64,000 bases of DNA from Effrenium voratum (GCA_963377175.1 CAUJNA010001602.1:217501-281500); one strand, 5' to 3'; counted from the first letter of the stretch, positions 22,931 through 34,700 are shown. The notes: generated from the sequence alone by a model not told the origin. Numbers and translations: made by a program.

Positions 22931-23669
22931 TTCGAATCTTTGCTCCGTAACGTGCTTGTGTTTTGGGGTTCCCTGTTTATGTTCATGCTTGTGATAAGGT
23001 GTGCTTGCTTGCAGCACATGGTTTGGAGTGCGATCATGCTCTGGCGTTGCTTCATGCGCATCATCAAGACATTCTTGTTGCCTGGCATGTGCGGTGGCAG
23101 TGTTTCCCTTTGTTCATCCATGGCATCCTTGCCCAACCTGCAACCCGTTCAGCGCAAGGTTAAGTGGGAAGTCTTGGAAGCAATTTGTTTGCGTCAGGGC
23201 TGGGATGGCCGGTGAGCCACCCACTCTCAGGTCCGTTAGGCTCACCGTTTTGAATGCTTTTCACGGGGAAGAAGTCGATCAAAATCGATCATAGGCGCGT
23301 GGCAATGCGGCAGCTGCTGGCCATCCTCGCAGCCCGGGCCCCCGGGCCGCGGGCATGTGACCGCAACGGAACCTACGGGGGCCCAAGAAATTCGGATCGC
23401 GACCCGCACGGCATGAACCGTTTTTTTTACGCATAAGTATCGCGTCTTCTTGCGTTTCTCCTCTTTTTTTGGGGAAATGCGTTGCTTTGCCATTTGCAGC
23501 GCTCATTCACGAGTGTATAACCAGATAGATATTTGAGGGCTTGTCAAAAAGATGGGCCCTTTCTTTGACCCTCACCGCCTTTCACGGGAATTATCTTCTG
23601 AAACGAGTGGATTGCAACCACGCTTCGGTTTGGAGCATATTTTCTTCATCCTTGTCGGAATGCGGGCAG

Positions 23670-23741
23670 GAGCCGGAAGTGGTCAATAGCTCGATCTATC
23701 AGAAGTATTCCGCCAGCGAGTACGGCTACACCTCCATCAAG
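23670..23741 (+). CDS. Putative internal exon, 24 codons
   Basis: Between GGGCAG|GAG and ATCAAG|GCCAGT (a GC donor), 72 nt encode EPEVVNSSIYQKYSASEYGY and TSIK in phase 0. Both boundaries match the AG|G and GC pattern of the MAD2 introns, and the codons look well used. It could belong to the gene ending in MAD2 or to a separate upstream gene; the sequence does not match the MAD2 N-terminus. The family is not recognised. Confidence 0.4.
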
Positions 23742-26700
23742 GCCAGTGCAAGTGTTTGCTCCACGACTGTTTACATTATTGTTTACATGTGTGATGCTCT
23801 GGATTGAGCAAGCTGTTGCTGACCTGCAGACAGGGAACAGGCTGTCGGAAACTGAAGACTAAGTCCCAGCAGCTGACTGATTCTTAAAGTGACAGCTGGT
23901 GCCTGATTCACTGCGGACGTTTGCCTGGGCTTCCGTGTTCAGTCTTATGAAAGAGGGGCAGATTGCCTGGATTTAGAATATGTCTGGCAAACTGATGAGG
24001 TTCCTTCTGTGAACATTAGGATCCAAGCGCGACATCTTGTCGCGACATGGACATGTGTACCAAGACTTGGTAATCTCAGGAAATTTCCAGCATACCAGCC
24101 AATTACTTCAAGGTTTTTCACACTTCAGACATTTCAACAAATATGACAAATCGAGTAGACATTTTCGAGGAGCCGCACCACTTCCTTGACCCTTGCTTAC
24201 ATTCTTTGCTGGTCAGTGAGCTCTGTCACCGGTTGGTTTGGAGCTCTGGTTTCCTTGCCTCCTTGGTAGGAAGATATGAAACTGAAGGCATTGCAGGATT
24301 CTTAGCAATGGCAGCACCTTACTCCGGGATTACCAAACCCACTGTACAAATCAGCTTAGCTAGACAGGTTCTCATCGTTCCTCTCATGCGAGCAGTAGTA
24401 TGGACATGAAGCACCGCGTGTCTCAATTTTGCGCGCCTTCAAACGCTTTGGTCTGGGTGGGAGACTTGTCCCGTTAGGGTCGCCGGGTGTGGCGGGGGGA
24501 AAGTGGATTCACACTCATGACAAATGCAGGCGGCATTTGTTCGATGCAACCGTTGCTACGCATCTCATGGTAAAGTTTGCAAAGAGCATATTCTCTGACC
24601 TCTATCATCCAAAACGTTGAGAACACCCACACGCTGCTTGTTGACAGGTGCCAGGGAAGCTGAGTTGGGCTAAGGTATTTCCCCAGGCCTTCTGAATGAC
24701 GTGATGGATCTCCTTACAGAGCTATCACCAATTCACAAAATGGGGTCAACCTCCAAGGCGCCTTGCTCCATCCCTCGCTGGAACATGAGATCATGCTTGG
24801 ATCGCTTCGCGCCAAATCCCGGCACATGTTGGAAGCCGCTGAAACTTTCTACAATTGCGAAGAACATGTCACCTTTTCATGCAACTTTCTCTAGCGTCAC
24901 ATGCTGCCACCAACGCGAGGCTTGTCAGAATTGCTTGACTCTTGACCAACACCCACACAAAGGTTGTTCGGAAAGGGTATGAAAGTGAGCAGAAAGCGTC
25001 CCCAAATTGGGCCCATTCTTTGAGCAGCCCACATGTGCTTCGTGGCACCAAGTTGCAGGTGAACAACTGGCTGACTGAGAAGCTGGGATGAATGGCCGTA
25101 TCCTGAGGCTTCGCTCACGCTCGACCGCAAAGGGATTTGCTGGCCAAAGTAGGGGGCCCCCCTGTGGGCCCCGGTCCTTGGTGCCGCATTTAATGTAGAC
25201 AATGCATGGTTTGACGGACCCCACCGACTGATTGCTTGCTTGAACAAGGGTGCCCTTCAAAAAACATGCATATGACAGGTGGTCAGAAACCACTTTGTTC
25301 TTGAGTGAAATGACTACATGGCTACTTCTGCTGAGGTGCGCGGAACAGGAATATTGCTCCTGCACATGTATATCGAATCTATGGGGCGGACATGTCAGAT
25401 CTCGTTGGTGCTCGCCTTATGTATTTTGATCAGGCCATGCAAGAATGGTGATACACACAGAAGAGGACAATTGAAGCGGCTTCGGCAGTGGCATGTCGGT
25501 GCTTCGAGATACGTGATACTCTCATGTAGGACACATCTGGATCATTCCGAGCGGGCTTTGCTTGAAGCTGGCACTGGACCGCACTCGCTGAAGTCTGTGA
25601 TTCCAGCCCACTTTGGTAGACCTGGCGTTGTTCTTTGGGCCGTCCTCGCTTGGGTCACCTGCCATAGTGGTAACAGACACATCTGCGAAGGCGTGTTTGA
25701 AGTCAAGGTCATGGCCTGAATGACGGCAGACGAGTGTTTGTACTTTCATGAGCTGAACCGAGCCAACACATGTTGACCTGGAAGATACGGGGCAAACTGC
25801 GCACTGTCCACTGCCAGAGTTTTCAGGCTTTAAGTGAGTCCTGCCCAGTTATGCAGCCCCAATTCATGCCTGCAAGCTCATGTTTTAATCCAGGGGTATA
25901 TGCCTGTTGCTTGAGGCTGGTAGGATACTCTGCTGATGGAAAGTCTACCACACGCTGGACTCTTCAGGTATGCGTGCGGGCCGCAGGCGGGGCCTGGAGC
26001 GAGCCTTCTTGAATTTTCTCGCTGGGCGAAGGGATCAGTTGTTTGCTTTGTGGGGGCCGAAGGGGTGACGCTCAATATGTACTTGTTACTTGTTGCTTGT
26101 GTGCCAACTTGGTGGCTTTTGTGGGGCAATGCACTGAGTGTGGTGGCTGGCATGATCATTCGCCTGGGGGCAATTGCAACTTTCCGGTCGGCGATTGTCG
26201 CACCCTGTTCCACTGGGAAGGTATGGCAAGTAGAGTCAGGGCAGCAAAACTTCCAAATCCAATGGGAAGAAGCAGTTTAAGAGCTTGGCTCCTACTTGGC
26301 AGTTTGGCTTTCGCTTGTTAGAAGCACTGAGATCCTCCACGGAAAGAAATGTGTCTCGCATATGGAGCACATCATGCCGTGCTGGAAGCCCCATGTCACG
26401 AGGCTTCGGGTATCATGATCAATCACCAAATAACTTGGGAGCAAGATAGAGTTCACCAGGTGTGGCCTTGACGTGGGGTGACTAGTGGGTGAATGCACCC
26501 CTCAAACCACACATGTTGTCTCGTCACATGAAATGCTGAAAAGCAAACCAGCTCAGTCTTTCGGACCACTGAAGCCAACAAATAAGACAGCAGCGGTATT
26601 TCTTGCCAGGAATGCATTCAAGCACCGTGTTTGAGCTTCCTATTTGGTGTGTCAGTGAGCTTGGTTGATACCAAGTATGTTTGTTAGCCGGTTAGCCAAC

Positions 26701-27490
26701 ACGGTCCCCACAAGCTGAGCATGTGCGCTGAGTCCAGGCCTTGTGATGACGTGGCACCGCAAGTCTTTGAAGTGTTCCGCCGGCAAGTAGCTCTGTTTTC
26801 AAAAGGACATCAGGTTCAGAAGCTGGAAGGTGGTTTCCTTCACTGTTTGCTGCTCTTAGGTGAGAACATGCGCAGGGTCCAGTCACAGGCATTCGGAGGA
26901 CTTTGGAATCAAAGCAAAAGGCCACAAGCAGAGCGCCCCCGTGGCTTTTGAGCGATTGACCTAGAAGACCTGAAGGGGTTCTGGCCTTTGCTGCGCTGCC
27001 AGGCGCATCTTCTGTTTGGCGAGAGAAGTGGGCAGTGGAATTCGGCCAGCCGTGGGCTGCTGGCTGCATGGTGCTGGCAAGAGCAGGGCCAATTGATGCA
27101 GACAGCTTGACTTCAAATGTCGAAGGCAATCATGGGAGCTTCGCCAGCAATGACTTGTTGAAGGTGCTGTGAAGGTCAGAACGACTCCCGCTTCGTTTCG
27201 CAGACAGAGCCAGGGTGATTAAACAATGGTCAATTTTCTTGGGTGTGATGCCGGCATTGTGGAGTGAAATTTGGGCACATGGTGTGTGTGTGTGCATGTT
27301 AGCAAACTGCATTATTGATTGGGTGGTTTGGGGCTTGGTGGCTTCCTGGTTTGGTAGTTAGCCTGTTCGAGGAACAGTTAGAGCTATTGCTATTGGTATT
27401 TGGGCCCATCAAGTCCAGCTGTGTCCAGGCTGGGTGAATAGTACAAAGTCCGTGCCTTTTGAAGTCAAAACCACTTCGCTTCGGGAATAG
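23742..27490. other. No recognised gene
   Basis: Frames at 24143-24409 (+), 24429-24620 (+) and 26692-27129 (-) are protein-like in part. The N-terminal exons of MAD2 might lie here or to either side but were not recognised. Confidence 0.4.
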
Positions 27491-27646
27491 CTACTGACAG
27501 AAGGCGTCGCTGAGATGGAGCGCGGCCTGCTCAACGCCGTGTCGCCCAAGCGCTGGCTTCCGCCAGTTTCAGATAGCGTAGGAGGGATGTCGGGAATGCC
27601 GGTGCTCCTTGCACGTCATTTTTCGCCATACACATTGCAGATTTGA
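27491..27646 (+). CDS. Putative exon
   Basis: An open frame of 51 codons without its own early ATG reads LLTEGVAEMERGLLNAVSPK, then RWLPPVSDS, and runs on to a TGA at 27644. A plausible acceptor is CTGACAG at 27500, and GATAGC|GTAGGA is a GT donor. The codon pattern is GC-rich compared with its flanks. The product is not recognised. Confidence 0.33.
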   Translation, partial: LLTEGVAEMERGLLNAVSPKRWLPPVSDSVGGMSGMPVLLARHFSPYTLQI

Positions 27647-27880
27647 CCATCCACGCACCTATATAGTTCGGAGCATCCGTGCAGAGGCACAGCCGCACTT
27701 GCAGACGCCAGAAAGCTCCGACCTTGTTGACCTTTTTGGTTTTCTATAGTGTTGGTCATTTTGGCCATGGTTCGAGAAGGTCAGCATGATTTTCCTTATT
27801 CTCATTATTGCTGACTGATTCAGCCTGACAGGGGTTCAGAATCAGGGAAGTCAACTTTCTATCCCAGGTCACAAGTACAA

Positions 27881-28000
27881 TATGGCAGTGGGTGAAAACC
27901 AATGGTACCATGTTGGAGTAGGTGCACCACCCTTTTTAGTCTATTTTAATGGGGATTGGGATGTTCACTGAGAGTACGGGCTTTTGACCCATGGCCATAT
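27881..28000 (+). mobile_element. Family-1 inverted-repeat element, near full length
   Basis: It begins TATGGCAGTGGGTGAAAACC and ends TTTTGACCCATGGCCATA. The core has CAATGGTACCAT, GTAGGTGCACCACCC, TATTTTAATGGGGATTGGGA and GTTCACTG. This is the most complete copy seen, about 120 bp. Confidence 0.7.
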
Positions 28001-28165
28001 GTTCTTGGAGAACCGAGACGGCTGGGGCTGATTTGTGCGCGGACATGCATGTTTGCTTTGGTGATTTTGGTTTGAGGTTGGCTGGGTTACTTGGGTGAAT
28101 GGTTGAGCCACAAGTTCAATGGCTTTTCCAATGGCCATTAAGTTTTATGTTCATTTTAGGTCCTT

Positions 28166-28480
28166 GTGGGACCTTTTGGTGGAACCGTGGAGTCAGCAAT
28201 GTATTTGATTGAGAGAGGTGCTGCTGGAGAGGGAGGCTGGTCAAGTGTTGCATCATCAAAGACACTGAACATGGGCTGTTTGATTGAAGGACATATTTTG
28301 AAACAAGGGATGCCATCATCCGTCATGTTCAACTCCTGTGGACCACCCTGCTCGCTGAAGTGGCAAGAGTGGCATATTCAGTTGCACCCTGTACGATGCT
28401 TGACTTTAGGTACCCAAAGGAAACCACTGTTTCGGCAGTTAAAGGGAAAATCCCTGGTTACCCGCTGTATGGGCAACTGA
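28166..28480 (+). CDS. Putative coding fragment
   Basis: A 104-codon + strand frame reads GTVESAMYLIERGAAGEGGW, then SSVASSKTLNMGCLIEGHIL and CSLKWQEWHIQLHPVRCL before TGA. It lies 3.2 kb upstream of the first recognised MAD2 exon. An ORF of this length can occur by chance, and the family is unknown. Confidence 0.2.
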   Translation: MGPFGGTVESAMYLIERGAAGEGGWSSVASSKTLNMGCLIEGHILKQGMPSSVMFNSCGPPCSLKWQEWHIQLHPVRCLTLGTQRKPLFRQLKGKSLVTRCMGN

Positions 28481-28499
28481 GACTTCATGGGTGAGGTAG

Positions 28500-28661
28500 T
28501 AAGTACAGTCGCCGCCGAAGGAGCCTTCTCAAGTCCGGAACCGGCTGTGCGTTGAAAGAATTCGCTGGCGCCCCCACGTCCGTCGTCGAGTCGTGCCGGG
28601 CTCCACGCGGGACGGAGGTTGTGTCACCAGCTGCCGACCCCGAAACACCTGCAAGTGTTTA
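28500..28661 (+). CDS. GC-rich putative exon, two plausible frames
   Basis: This GC-rich stretch reads either YSRRRRSLLKSGTGCALKEF then AGAPTSVVESCRAPRGTEVV with TAA at 28659-28661, or, after AAG|GAG, EPSQVRNRLCVERIRWRPHV then RRRVVPGSTRDGG. Both look protein-like, so the frame cannot be chosen from sequence alone. The second frame begins at an AG|G acceptor. Confidence 0.28.
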
Positions 28662-29592
28662 ATTGACTTCTTGTTGTTCTCTTCAGCTTGTGCTACGTCT
28701 TGTCATGTGGACTTGTGCTTTTTCTTTGCTTCATGCGCAACGTGGATGAGAGGCGGCTGCAAGCGTGATTTCGCGCGGCGCATGTGGGACATGGTCAACC
28801 GGGTACTATGGCCACATTCCTCATCATTTGCGAGGTTGCCCAGACGGCTTGGCTATGATGGACCGGACTGGGAATGAAGCCCTTATCCATTAACCTCAGA
28901 AGCCGTGCCCTCCCCCCATTCGAAGAGAACAACGAGGTCTGCTAGAGGATTCTCCTAGCTGAGCTTTCATGTGTTCAAATGACATTTGGAGCCTCAAGAG
29001 ATGTGTGTTGAGTCACTGAGAGCGGCCAGAGTTTGCACCAACTCCGGGCAGAGTTGGTGCCAACGCGTGATGTAGCTTACTCCGTCCCGGTGCATGGCAA
29101 TGTTCACGCTGAGTTGGCCAGGCCGTAGAAGAGACACAGTGCTGGTGTATTTAAATAACCTGAGCGTTGTCAGTGTCCTATCTATTTGCCTTGGAAACAA
29201 AGGCATACTCATAGACTTATAGTTCTAATGTCACAAGATGTCTGGAATAAAACTTAAACTTAGAACGGTTTTCTTTTGGGAGTGACTGTTTAAGTTTCCT
29301 TCGTCACCTGTTGCATCAAATATCCCGCGCCGCCAACTCAGCGCACCGTAGATTCGCGATCGCAGCACAGGTCCTGCTTTTGTTTCAAGCCGACCTTAGT
29401 GCTTTGAAGCAAAGATCATGAGCGCTGCTGTGGGGCACATGGTCGGCGTTGGACCCCAACCTCGGCCTGCATTGTAGGTGCAGACAAAGTCGACAGTTCT
29501 GCAGGGAAAGAACTATGCTTACTACACCGGAGTCCTGACGGCAGGCAGCTTGTCAAGTGGATGTCAGCCTGGGGGCTAAGAGGGAAGGTGGT
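28662..29592. other. No recognised gene
   Basis: A GC-rich stretch near 28.74-28.80 kb reads KRDFARRMWDMVNRVLW on +. Otherwise nothing is supported. Confidence 0.4.
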
Positions 29593-29660
29593 CGTTTTTG
29601 AACGCGTGTTTTGGCTCGTTTTTGAACGCGTGTTTTGGCTCGTTTTTGAACGCGGTTTTG
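29593..29660. repeat. 24-bp tandem repeat, 2.7 copies
   Basis: CGTTTTTGAACGCGTGTTTT-GGCT is repeated exactly at 29593-29616 and 29617-29640, with a third, shortened unit. Confidence 0.92.
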
Positions 29661-29835
29661 CTCAAGTGTATGTGATTTACAGCAGCACGGCCATTTTCCA
29701 AGTGTCCATGCACACCACGATGAGGCGCACGAACACGCACCACGATGCACGTGTAGCACATGGATGGCGCCGTGCTTTTGGGAGACAATCGTCAACTGTA
29801 GACCCGGGAACACAAAGCACAAGGAACGCAAAGCG

Positions 29836-30424
29836 ACATCATCATCATCATCATCATCATCATCACCATCATCATCGTCGTCAACATCATCATCATCATC
29901 ATCACCATCATCATTACCATCATCATCAACATCGTCATCATCACTACCAACAACATCACCATCATCAACATCAACACCAACATCATCATCACCATCATCA
30001 ACATCACCACCAACATCTATATCATCATCATCAACAACACCGTCAACATCACCATCATCACCATCATCATCATCACCATCATCATCACCATTATCATCAT
30101 CATCATCATCAACATCACCATCGTCAAAATTATCATCAACATCGTCAACATGAACATCATCACCATCATCATCATCATCAACATCACCATCGTCAAAGTT
30201 ATCATCAACATCACCATCATCATCGACATCATTAAAGTCATCGCCATCGACATCCTTATCGGCAACATCATTATCATCATCATTAACATCATCACCATCA
30301 TCACCGCCATCATCATCATCATCATCAACATGGTCAACATAATCATCATCATCATCATCATCATCATCATGACCATCATCATCAACATCGTCATCATCGC
30401 TACCAACAACACCGCCATCACCAC
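29836..30424. repeat. ~590 bp ATC/CAT trinucleotide tract
   Basis: Interrupted CAT triplets are open in nearly all frames: poly-His and poly-Ser/Thr on +, poly-Asp and poly-Met on -. The 297-codon minus-strand frame (29553-30446) is mostly Asp with GDDD and VDDD interruptions. Confidence 0.95.
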
Positions 30425-30443
30425 CAGCGCGCAGTCGCGCGGT

Positions 30444-30855
30444 CACGCAGTAAGAGGCGAACGTAACTGCCCCACCCCGTCACGCAGCAAGAAGCGAACG
30501 TAACTGCCCCACCCCACCCCCCCCCCCAGCCCCAATACGCAGTTGCGCCGCCACGCAGTAAGCGGCGATCGCAATTCCAGGAGGCTCCGATTTGCAAGTT
30601 ACTTAGGCCGTATGAGCTAAGGAGGTTTTTTGTGTCGCGAGGACAAGATAACTCAGAGCTTGAAATTTCACGAGTTTGCACGGCTTTTTCACGGAGTAGT
30701 AGCGGCCTTTCAGCGAGCGCAAGTCGCCGAGGACATCTTAGCTCAAAAAGCCAAGGTAACTTGGGACTCGGAGCCTCCTGGTTGCCCCCTTCCCCCAGCC
30801 CCAGGGCGCAGTTGCACGGGCACGCAGTAAGAGGCGAACGCAACTGCCCCACCCC
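30444..30855. repeat. Dispersed direct repeats CACGCAGTAAG…CTGCCCCACCCC, 4 copies
   Basis: The ~35 bp unit CACGCAGTAAGAGGCGAACG followed by YAACTGCCCCACCCC occurs at 30444, 30481, 30552 (partial) and 30821, each near a GCGCAGTTGC-type block. Two are followed by long C-runs. Confidence 0.85.
30580..30778. repeat. Large imperfect hairpin (~40-bp arms)
   Basis: GGAGGCTCCGA…CAAGTTAC…TGAGCTAAG (30580-30620) is repeated in reverse complement at 30738-30778. The loop region holds a + frame reading SLKFHEFARLFHGVVAAFQR. Confidence 0.7.
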
Positions 30856-30905
30856 ACCCCCCCCCCCCCCCACCCCACGGGTGCCGCAGGATAGCCCCCC
30901 CATGT

Positions 30906-30989
30906 GTTCGAAAATGACCCACTCTGTGTTCGAAAATGATCCAGGACATCGGTGTTCGAAAATGATGCAAAATCGGTGTTCGAAAATGA
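30906..30989. repeat. Four copies of GTTCGAAAATGA
   Basis: The 12-mer GTTCGAAAATGA starts at 30906, 30928, 30954 and 30978 (spacing 22, 26 and 24 bp), and two of the copies are preceded by TCGGT. Each is centred on the palindrome TTCGAA. Confidence 0.9.
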
Positions 30990-31426
30990 TCCCCCTCCCG
31001 GGCTAAGAACCCGACTGGCGGAAACCGTCGTTGTGATGCTGACTGCCAGGATAGCTGCGGATGTGAGTGCTGAAAGACATGTTCTACTTTATGCATAGCT
31101 GGATGTTTACAGCCTCTGCGTTTGTTTGCTTACAAACACAAAAAGGTCTGTTGGCGTTTTGGAGAATCATGCATGCTGATTGATCATGACTACTGATGCG
31201 CTGCCAACCCATATTTGTTGGTTGACAGGGAGTTCCGCCTGATGATTCATCCAAAGTTACACGCCAAAATGTGAACGCGACCTCGGGCCTGAATTTTGTA
31301 ACTCAGATTCCCAAAGCCTGGCCCACTTCAGTCGCGAGCACTTTGGTAACCCTTTGTGGGGCGGTTTTCAGGGGGAAACCAATTGGAAACCACCCATGTT
31401 AGGGGAAAGCCTGGCCATGGCTCACA

Positions 31427-31562
31427 TGAGCCACAATCAAAACCCGGGCAAGTGAAGGTTAGTAAGGGACGCTCCCGGGCCACAAATTGCTGCGGCCGCC
31501 TTCTCAGTTCTTTGCACGGTTCTGGGTCGACCATTTGTGTACCGGGTTTTGATTGTGACTCA
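31427..31562. mobile_element. Family-2 inverted-repeat element
   Basis: The termini TGAGCCACAATCAAAACCCG and CCGGGTTTTGATTGTGACTC are near-perfect inverted repeats around ~95 bp containing AGTAAGGGAC, GCTGCGG and TTCTGGGTCGACCATTT. A second copy lies at 34511-34647. It abuts a family-1 copy. Confidence 0.65.
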
Positions 31563-31565
31563 TTC

Positions 31566-31668
31566 CATGGGGCATAACCTATGGCTCCATTTTGGGGTGG
31601 ATGAACATCCAGTTGCCACCTATTGTGATGTTCACCAGGGGTACAGGGTTTTGACCCACAGCCACATG
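31566..31668 (+). mobile_element. Family-1 inverted-repeat element, diverged left end
   Basis: The right end GGGTTTTGACCCACAGCCA and the core CTCCATTTTGGGGTGGATGAACATCC…GATGTTCACC-GGGGTAC fit family 1. The left end (CCATGGGGCATAACC) is diverged. Confidence 0.55.
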
Positions 31669-31727
31669 GCTTCCCCGATTTTTGCGACGTCCCCATGGCT
31701 TCCTTTTGAAAGCGGAGCCATGGCCAG

Positions 31728-31780
31728 GCGATCATCCGGCAGATCACCGCCTCTGTGACCTTCCTGCCCTTGCTGGACGA
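31728..31780 (+). CDS. MAD2: MAD2 exon A (…IRQITASVTFLPLLDE)
   Basis: This 53-nt exon follows acceptor GGCCAG, enters in phase 0 and leaves two bases (GA) for the next exon. It encodes AIIRQITASVTFLPLLD plus the split Glu, matching the MAD2 helix and strand just before the CSFDLLIYTD strand. The donor reads GCCAAG, a GC donor. A family-1 inverted-repeat element (31566-31668) ends 60 bp upstream of it. Confidence 0.85.
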
Positions 31781-34700
31781 GCCAAGAGCCCAGATAGCTT
31801 CTGCCATCGGAAGGTGACCCTGGGTCCAAATGGCTTTTGTTTGTGTGTTGTTGCAGTTGTTGTTTCTATAGGTGTTGTTTTGTTTGTTTGTTTCTTTGTT
31901 TGTCGGCTCGTTGCTGTTGTGTGATGCTTTTGTTTTCTTGCCCCATGTTCTTCTACTGGCTCTATATAGATGCTGTGCTGCGGATAGGTTCAGACGTGGT
32001 TAGTCGCCCTCCAGCTTTAACATGATAAGGTGTTTCATCTTGCTTGGGAAAGACTTCGCCGTGCCTTTCATACTGTCATCCCTTTGCTATAGTATAACGC
32101 AAGGACACTTTCCTGGATTGCGAAAGCCACAGTTCTTGGAGCTGGCATGCCTGTTTTTAGCATCATCCAAAATTCAATCTAGTAAATGTGTTGTTCCGAT
32201 GATCTAGGTTTGTCTCAGTACAGGCCCCTTTTAGATATAGCCTCAGTCAACCCAAGATGACACCAATAGTCCATGGGAACCGCGTCAATCTACATCGTAT
32301 TGGCACTATGTGTACCATAGAGTAGACCGAAACCAGGATTCTAGCTAGTTGAGGCGAGGATGTGTGCAAAGCACAAGTCTCTTGCAATAAGTGCTGAGGA
32401 TCAGGTAAAATAGATAGGGCGCAAGGGATCCTGTGTAAAACGGTCATTCCAAGGTTAAAACACCGTCGCCTTCCTTTCGACTGGGGGACGTTGCCAACAG
32501 GAATTCAAGAAACAAATGGTACTGACGTTAGAGGTTGGTGGAATGTGCCTCGAGAACCGACAATCCATTCTGGAAGTGTGTTAGCCATGGGCACATTCAC
32601 AGAAGCAATTGCTGGCGCAGCGTAGATGCCAGTAAGAATCCTGATGCATGACCATTCATTTCAATTCTGATATGCTTGGTGTCACCATCATGTTATATGT
32701 TTGCAGTGGGTACTTAGTCATGAACTCAATTTGTGGCATTCACGTTTCCCAATGGCAGAGTCTGTCAAGGAGCAGTGGAAGGTTGTCCCACGTTTGCAAT
32801 GCGTGTTGTTGTTCACTCGGTCAAGGGATGCTGGAGAGCAATGAACCCCTACAGCGTGCACGTTCAAGGGATCCTGCACACAGAGTGGGGCAAACGATGG
32901 CCGTAAGCACTACATGTTGCTCGGAGGGCACATATAGACATGTATAAATATATATATATAGTTCATACTTTACAATGAATGTTGTGAAATCAGGCTGATT
33001 GGTTAGAGCCTGTTTCAGCAGGCCAACGTTGTGTTTATGCTAGGTTGTCTTCTTGCAACACTTTCTCAGAGAATGGTCATTTGCAGAGGTGGGGTCTGAC
33101 CTTTTCCCCACTTGCAAGGTACGTGGTAGCGAATCTTCCCGGGTGCTCAGAGCGCTAAGCCTCACAGATGTGAGGCCCTGCAGCTTCGACCTTCTCATCT
33201 ACACAGATCGGGCGGCCGAGGCCGGCGTTATACTTGGCTCCGTGGGTTTCCGAGGAGAGAGATTTGTCGAGAGGCTGAGGGCCAGCAGGCAGGGATCGCT
33301 CCAAGGTCTTCTCTCCGTGGCTCAGAATGCTCCAGCACGGAGCACGGAACAGGAGCGACGAAAGATTCCGAACTTCATGCTGTTTCAAGGCACACCGGTT
33401 TACCAGCTACTGGAAGTGATTCTTCATGAAGTGATTCTTTATGATTCGGTGAAGCTCATGTTGCGAAGATACTTTCCTGAAGTCATGAGATGCAGCAATA
33501 AATTCAACCTCATGTGATACATCAATACCCGGAGGCAAGGCCTCTATGTTTGACGGCTTCGATGGTCCAACACAACTCCTTCTCCGGGCACAACAATGCT
33601 GCGACTTGGCATTTCAGAGGTTTGTATTTCAGCTCCAACTGCCATTTCAATGCTATTAATTGAAGCAGAGCTCACACAACATAATTACATGCAATTTAAG
33701 CTTCATGTAGATTTCAAATTGCAATTTCTGGCCCCCCCGTGAGGAGGTGTTGACACTGGAATCAGAGGCTGGCGAAACATGTTAATCACAGAATTTGTGC
33801 ATGCACACATGCCTCTGTACCTTTGTAGATATCCTTTGCGAATCTCTATCGTGATCTATCGTGATTTATCATGACATTCATATATATATATATACACACA
33901 TGCTAGACACATACCCACGTATTACTCACATGATCTTATCGCAAGGTGGATTTCTGCTAGAAGGAGCAGTTTTAGCCATTGGCGTCAGCCTGTCGTTTCT
34001 CAGATGGAATGCAAGCCAGGTGCCCGCTGCATGGGGTGAGAGCGATCCCAAGTTCATCGTAGGCGAGGGGGATCTGCTACCAGGGGGGGGCTGGGAAAGG
34101 GCTTGGGAGCAAGTTGTTATCCCCACACCAATCAGCGCAATGCGAGTTCCCTGCAGGGTCGCACAAATTGAGACCCTCTGAGAACGGCTGGTTGCCGCGC
34201 TTTCAAGTTCGAGAGAACAATAAGATGGCCGCTTTAGATTGTGGCTAATCATTGTTGGAATGCAGTGAAGTTGTGATGTGGAGGAAATTGCCAACACCAG
34301 TTTGATGTTTCTGTGTGGACTCAGAGTACTTCAAAGCCATGTTTCACGGCTGTCTTTTGAATTCACCCGCCCACGGTGGGCCATTTCGCGTCTCTCGCGT
34401 CTCGGGTTTCTCTTTCGTCAGGTGGCAGCGAGGAGGTGAAGCTACGGTCCTTCACCACGAAGATCCACCAGGATCGGCCGGAAACGCCGAGTTGGAACCA
34501 GTTCCACAAGTGAGCCAAGTGCTCAAAACCCGGGTAAGTGAAAGTAAGGGACAATCCCAGCCATAAATAGCTGCGGATATCCGCCTTCTTGATTCTTCAC
34601 ATGCTTCTGGGTAGACCATTTTAACGCCGGGTTTTGATTGTGACTCAAGTGCAGTGGAGTTGTTTTTTTCCCCAGCTGAAAGCTATGGGGTAGCCGCCCA

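Noticed and set aside
22017..23136. Long His/Thr- and Cys/Val-rich frames of up to 258 codons on both strands
   Set aside because: They are produced entirely by the GT/GGGT repeat block, which has no stop codons in several frames.
27755..27780. GGTCATTTTGGCCATGG as a dinoflagellate spliced-leader gene core
   Set aside because: It differs from the known 22-nt leader (CCGTAGCCATTTTGGCTCAAG) at several places. No intact leader was seen in the window.
28190..28230. MYLIERGA as the NSILYQRG segment of MAD2
   Set aside because: Only YL and RG agree and the flanks do not match, so it was not used as a MAD2 N-terminal exon.
29553..30446. 297-codon Asp-rich minus-strand frame as a real acidic protein gene
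   Set aside because: Equivalent long frames exist in nearly all frames of the ATC tract. It is kept only as a repeat and a finding.
31207..31330. GVPPDDSSKVTRQN as the MAD2 exon before exon A
   Set aside because: It has an AG|G acceptor and is hydrophilic, but the expected REKSxKEIxxEI pattern is absent.
33053..33517. Whole 154-codon + frame as one gene
   Set aside because: Only 33175-33220 matches MAD2 and joins in frame to neighbouring exons; the rest is intron read-through.
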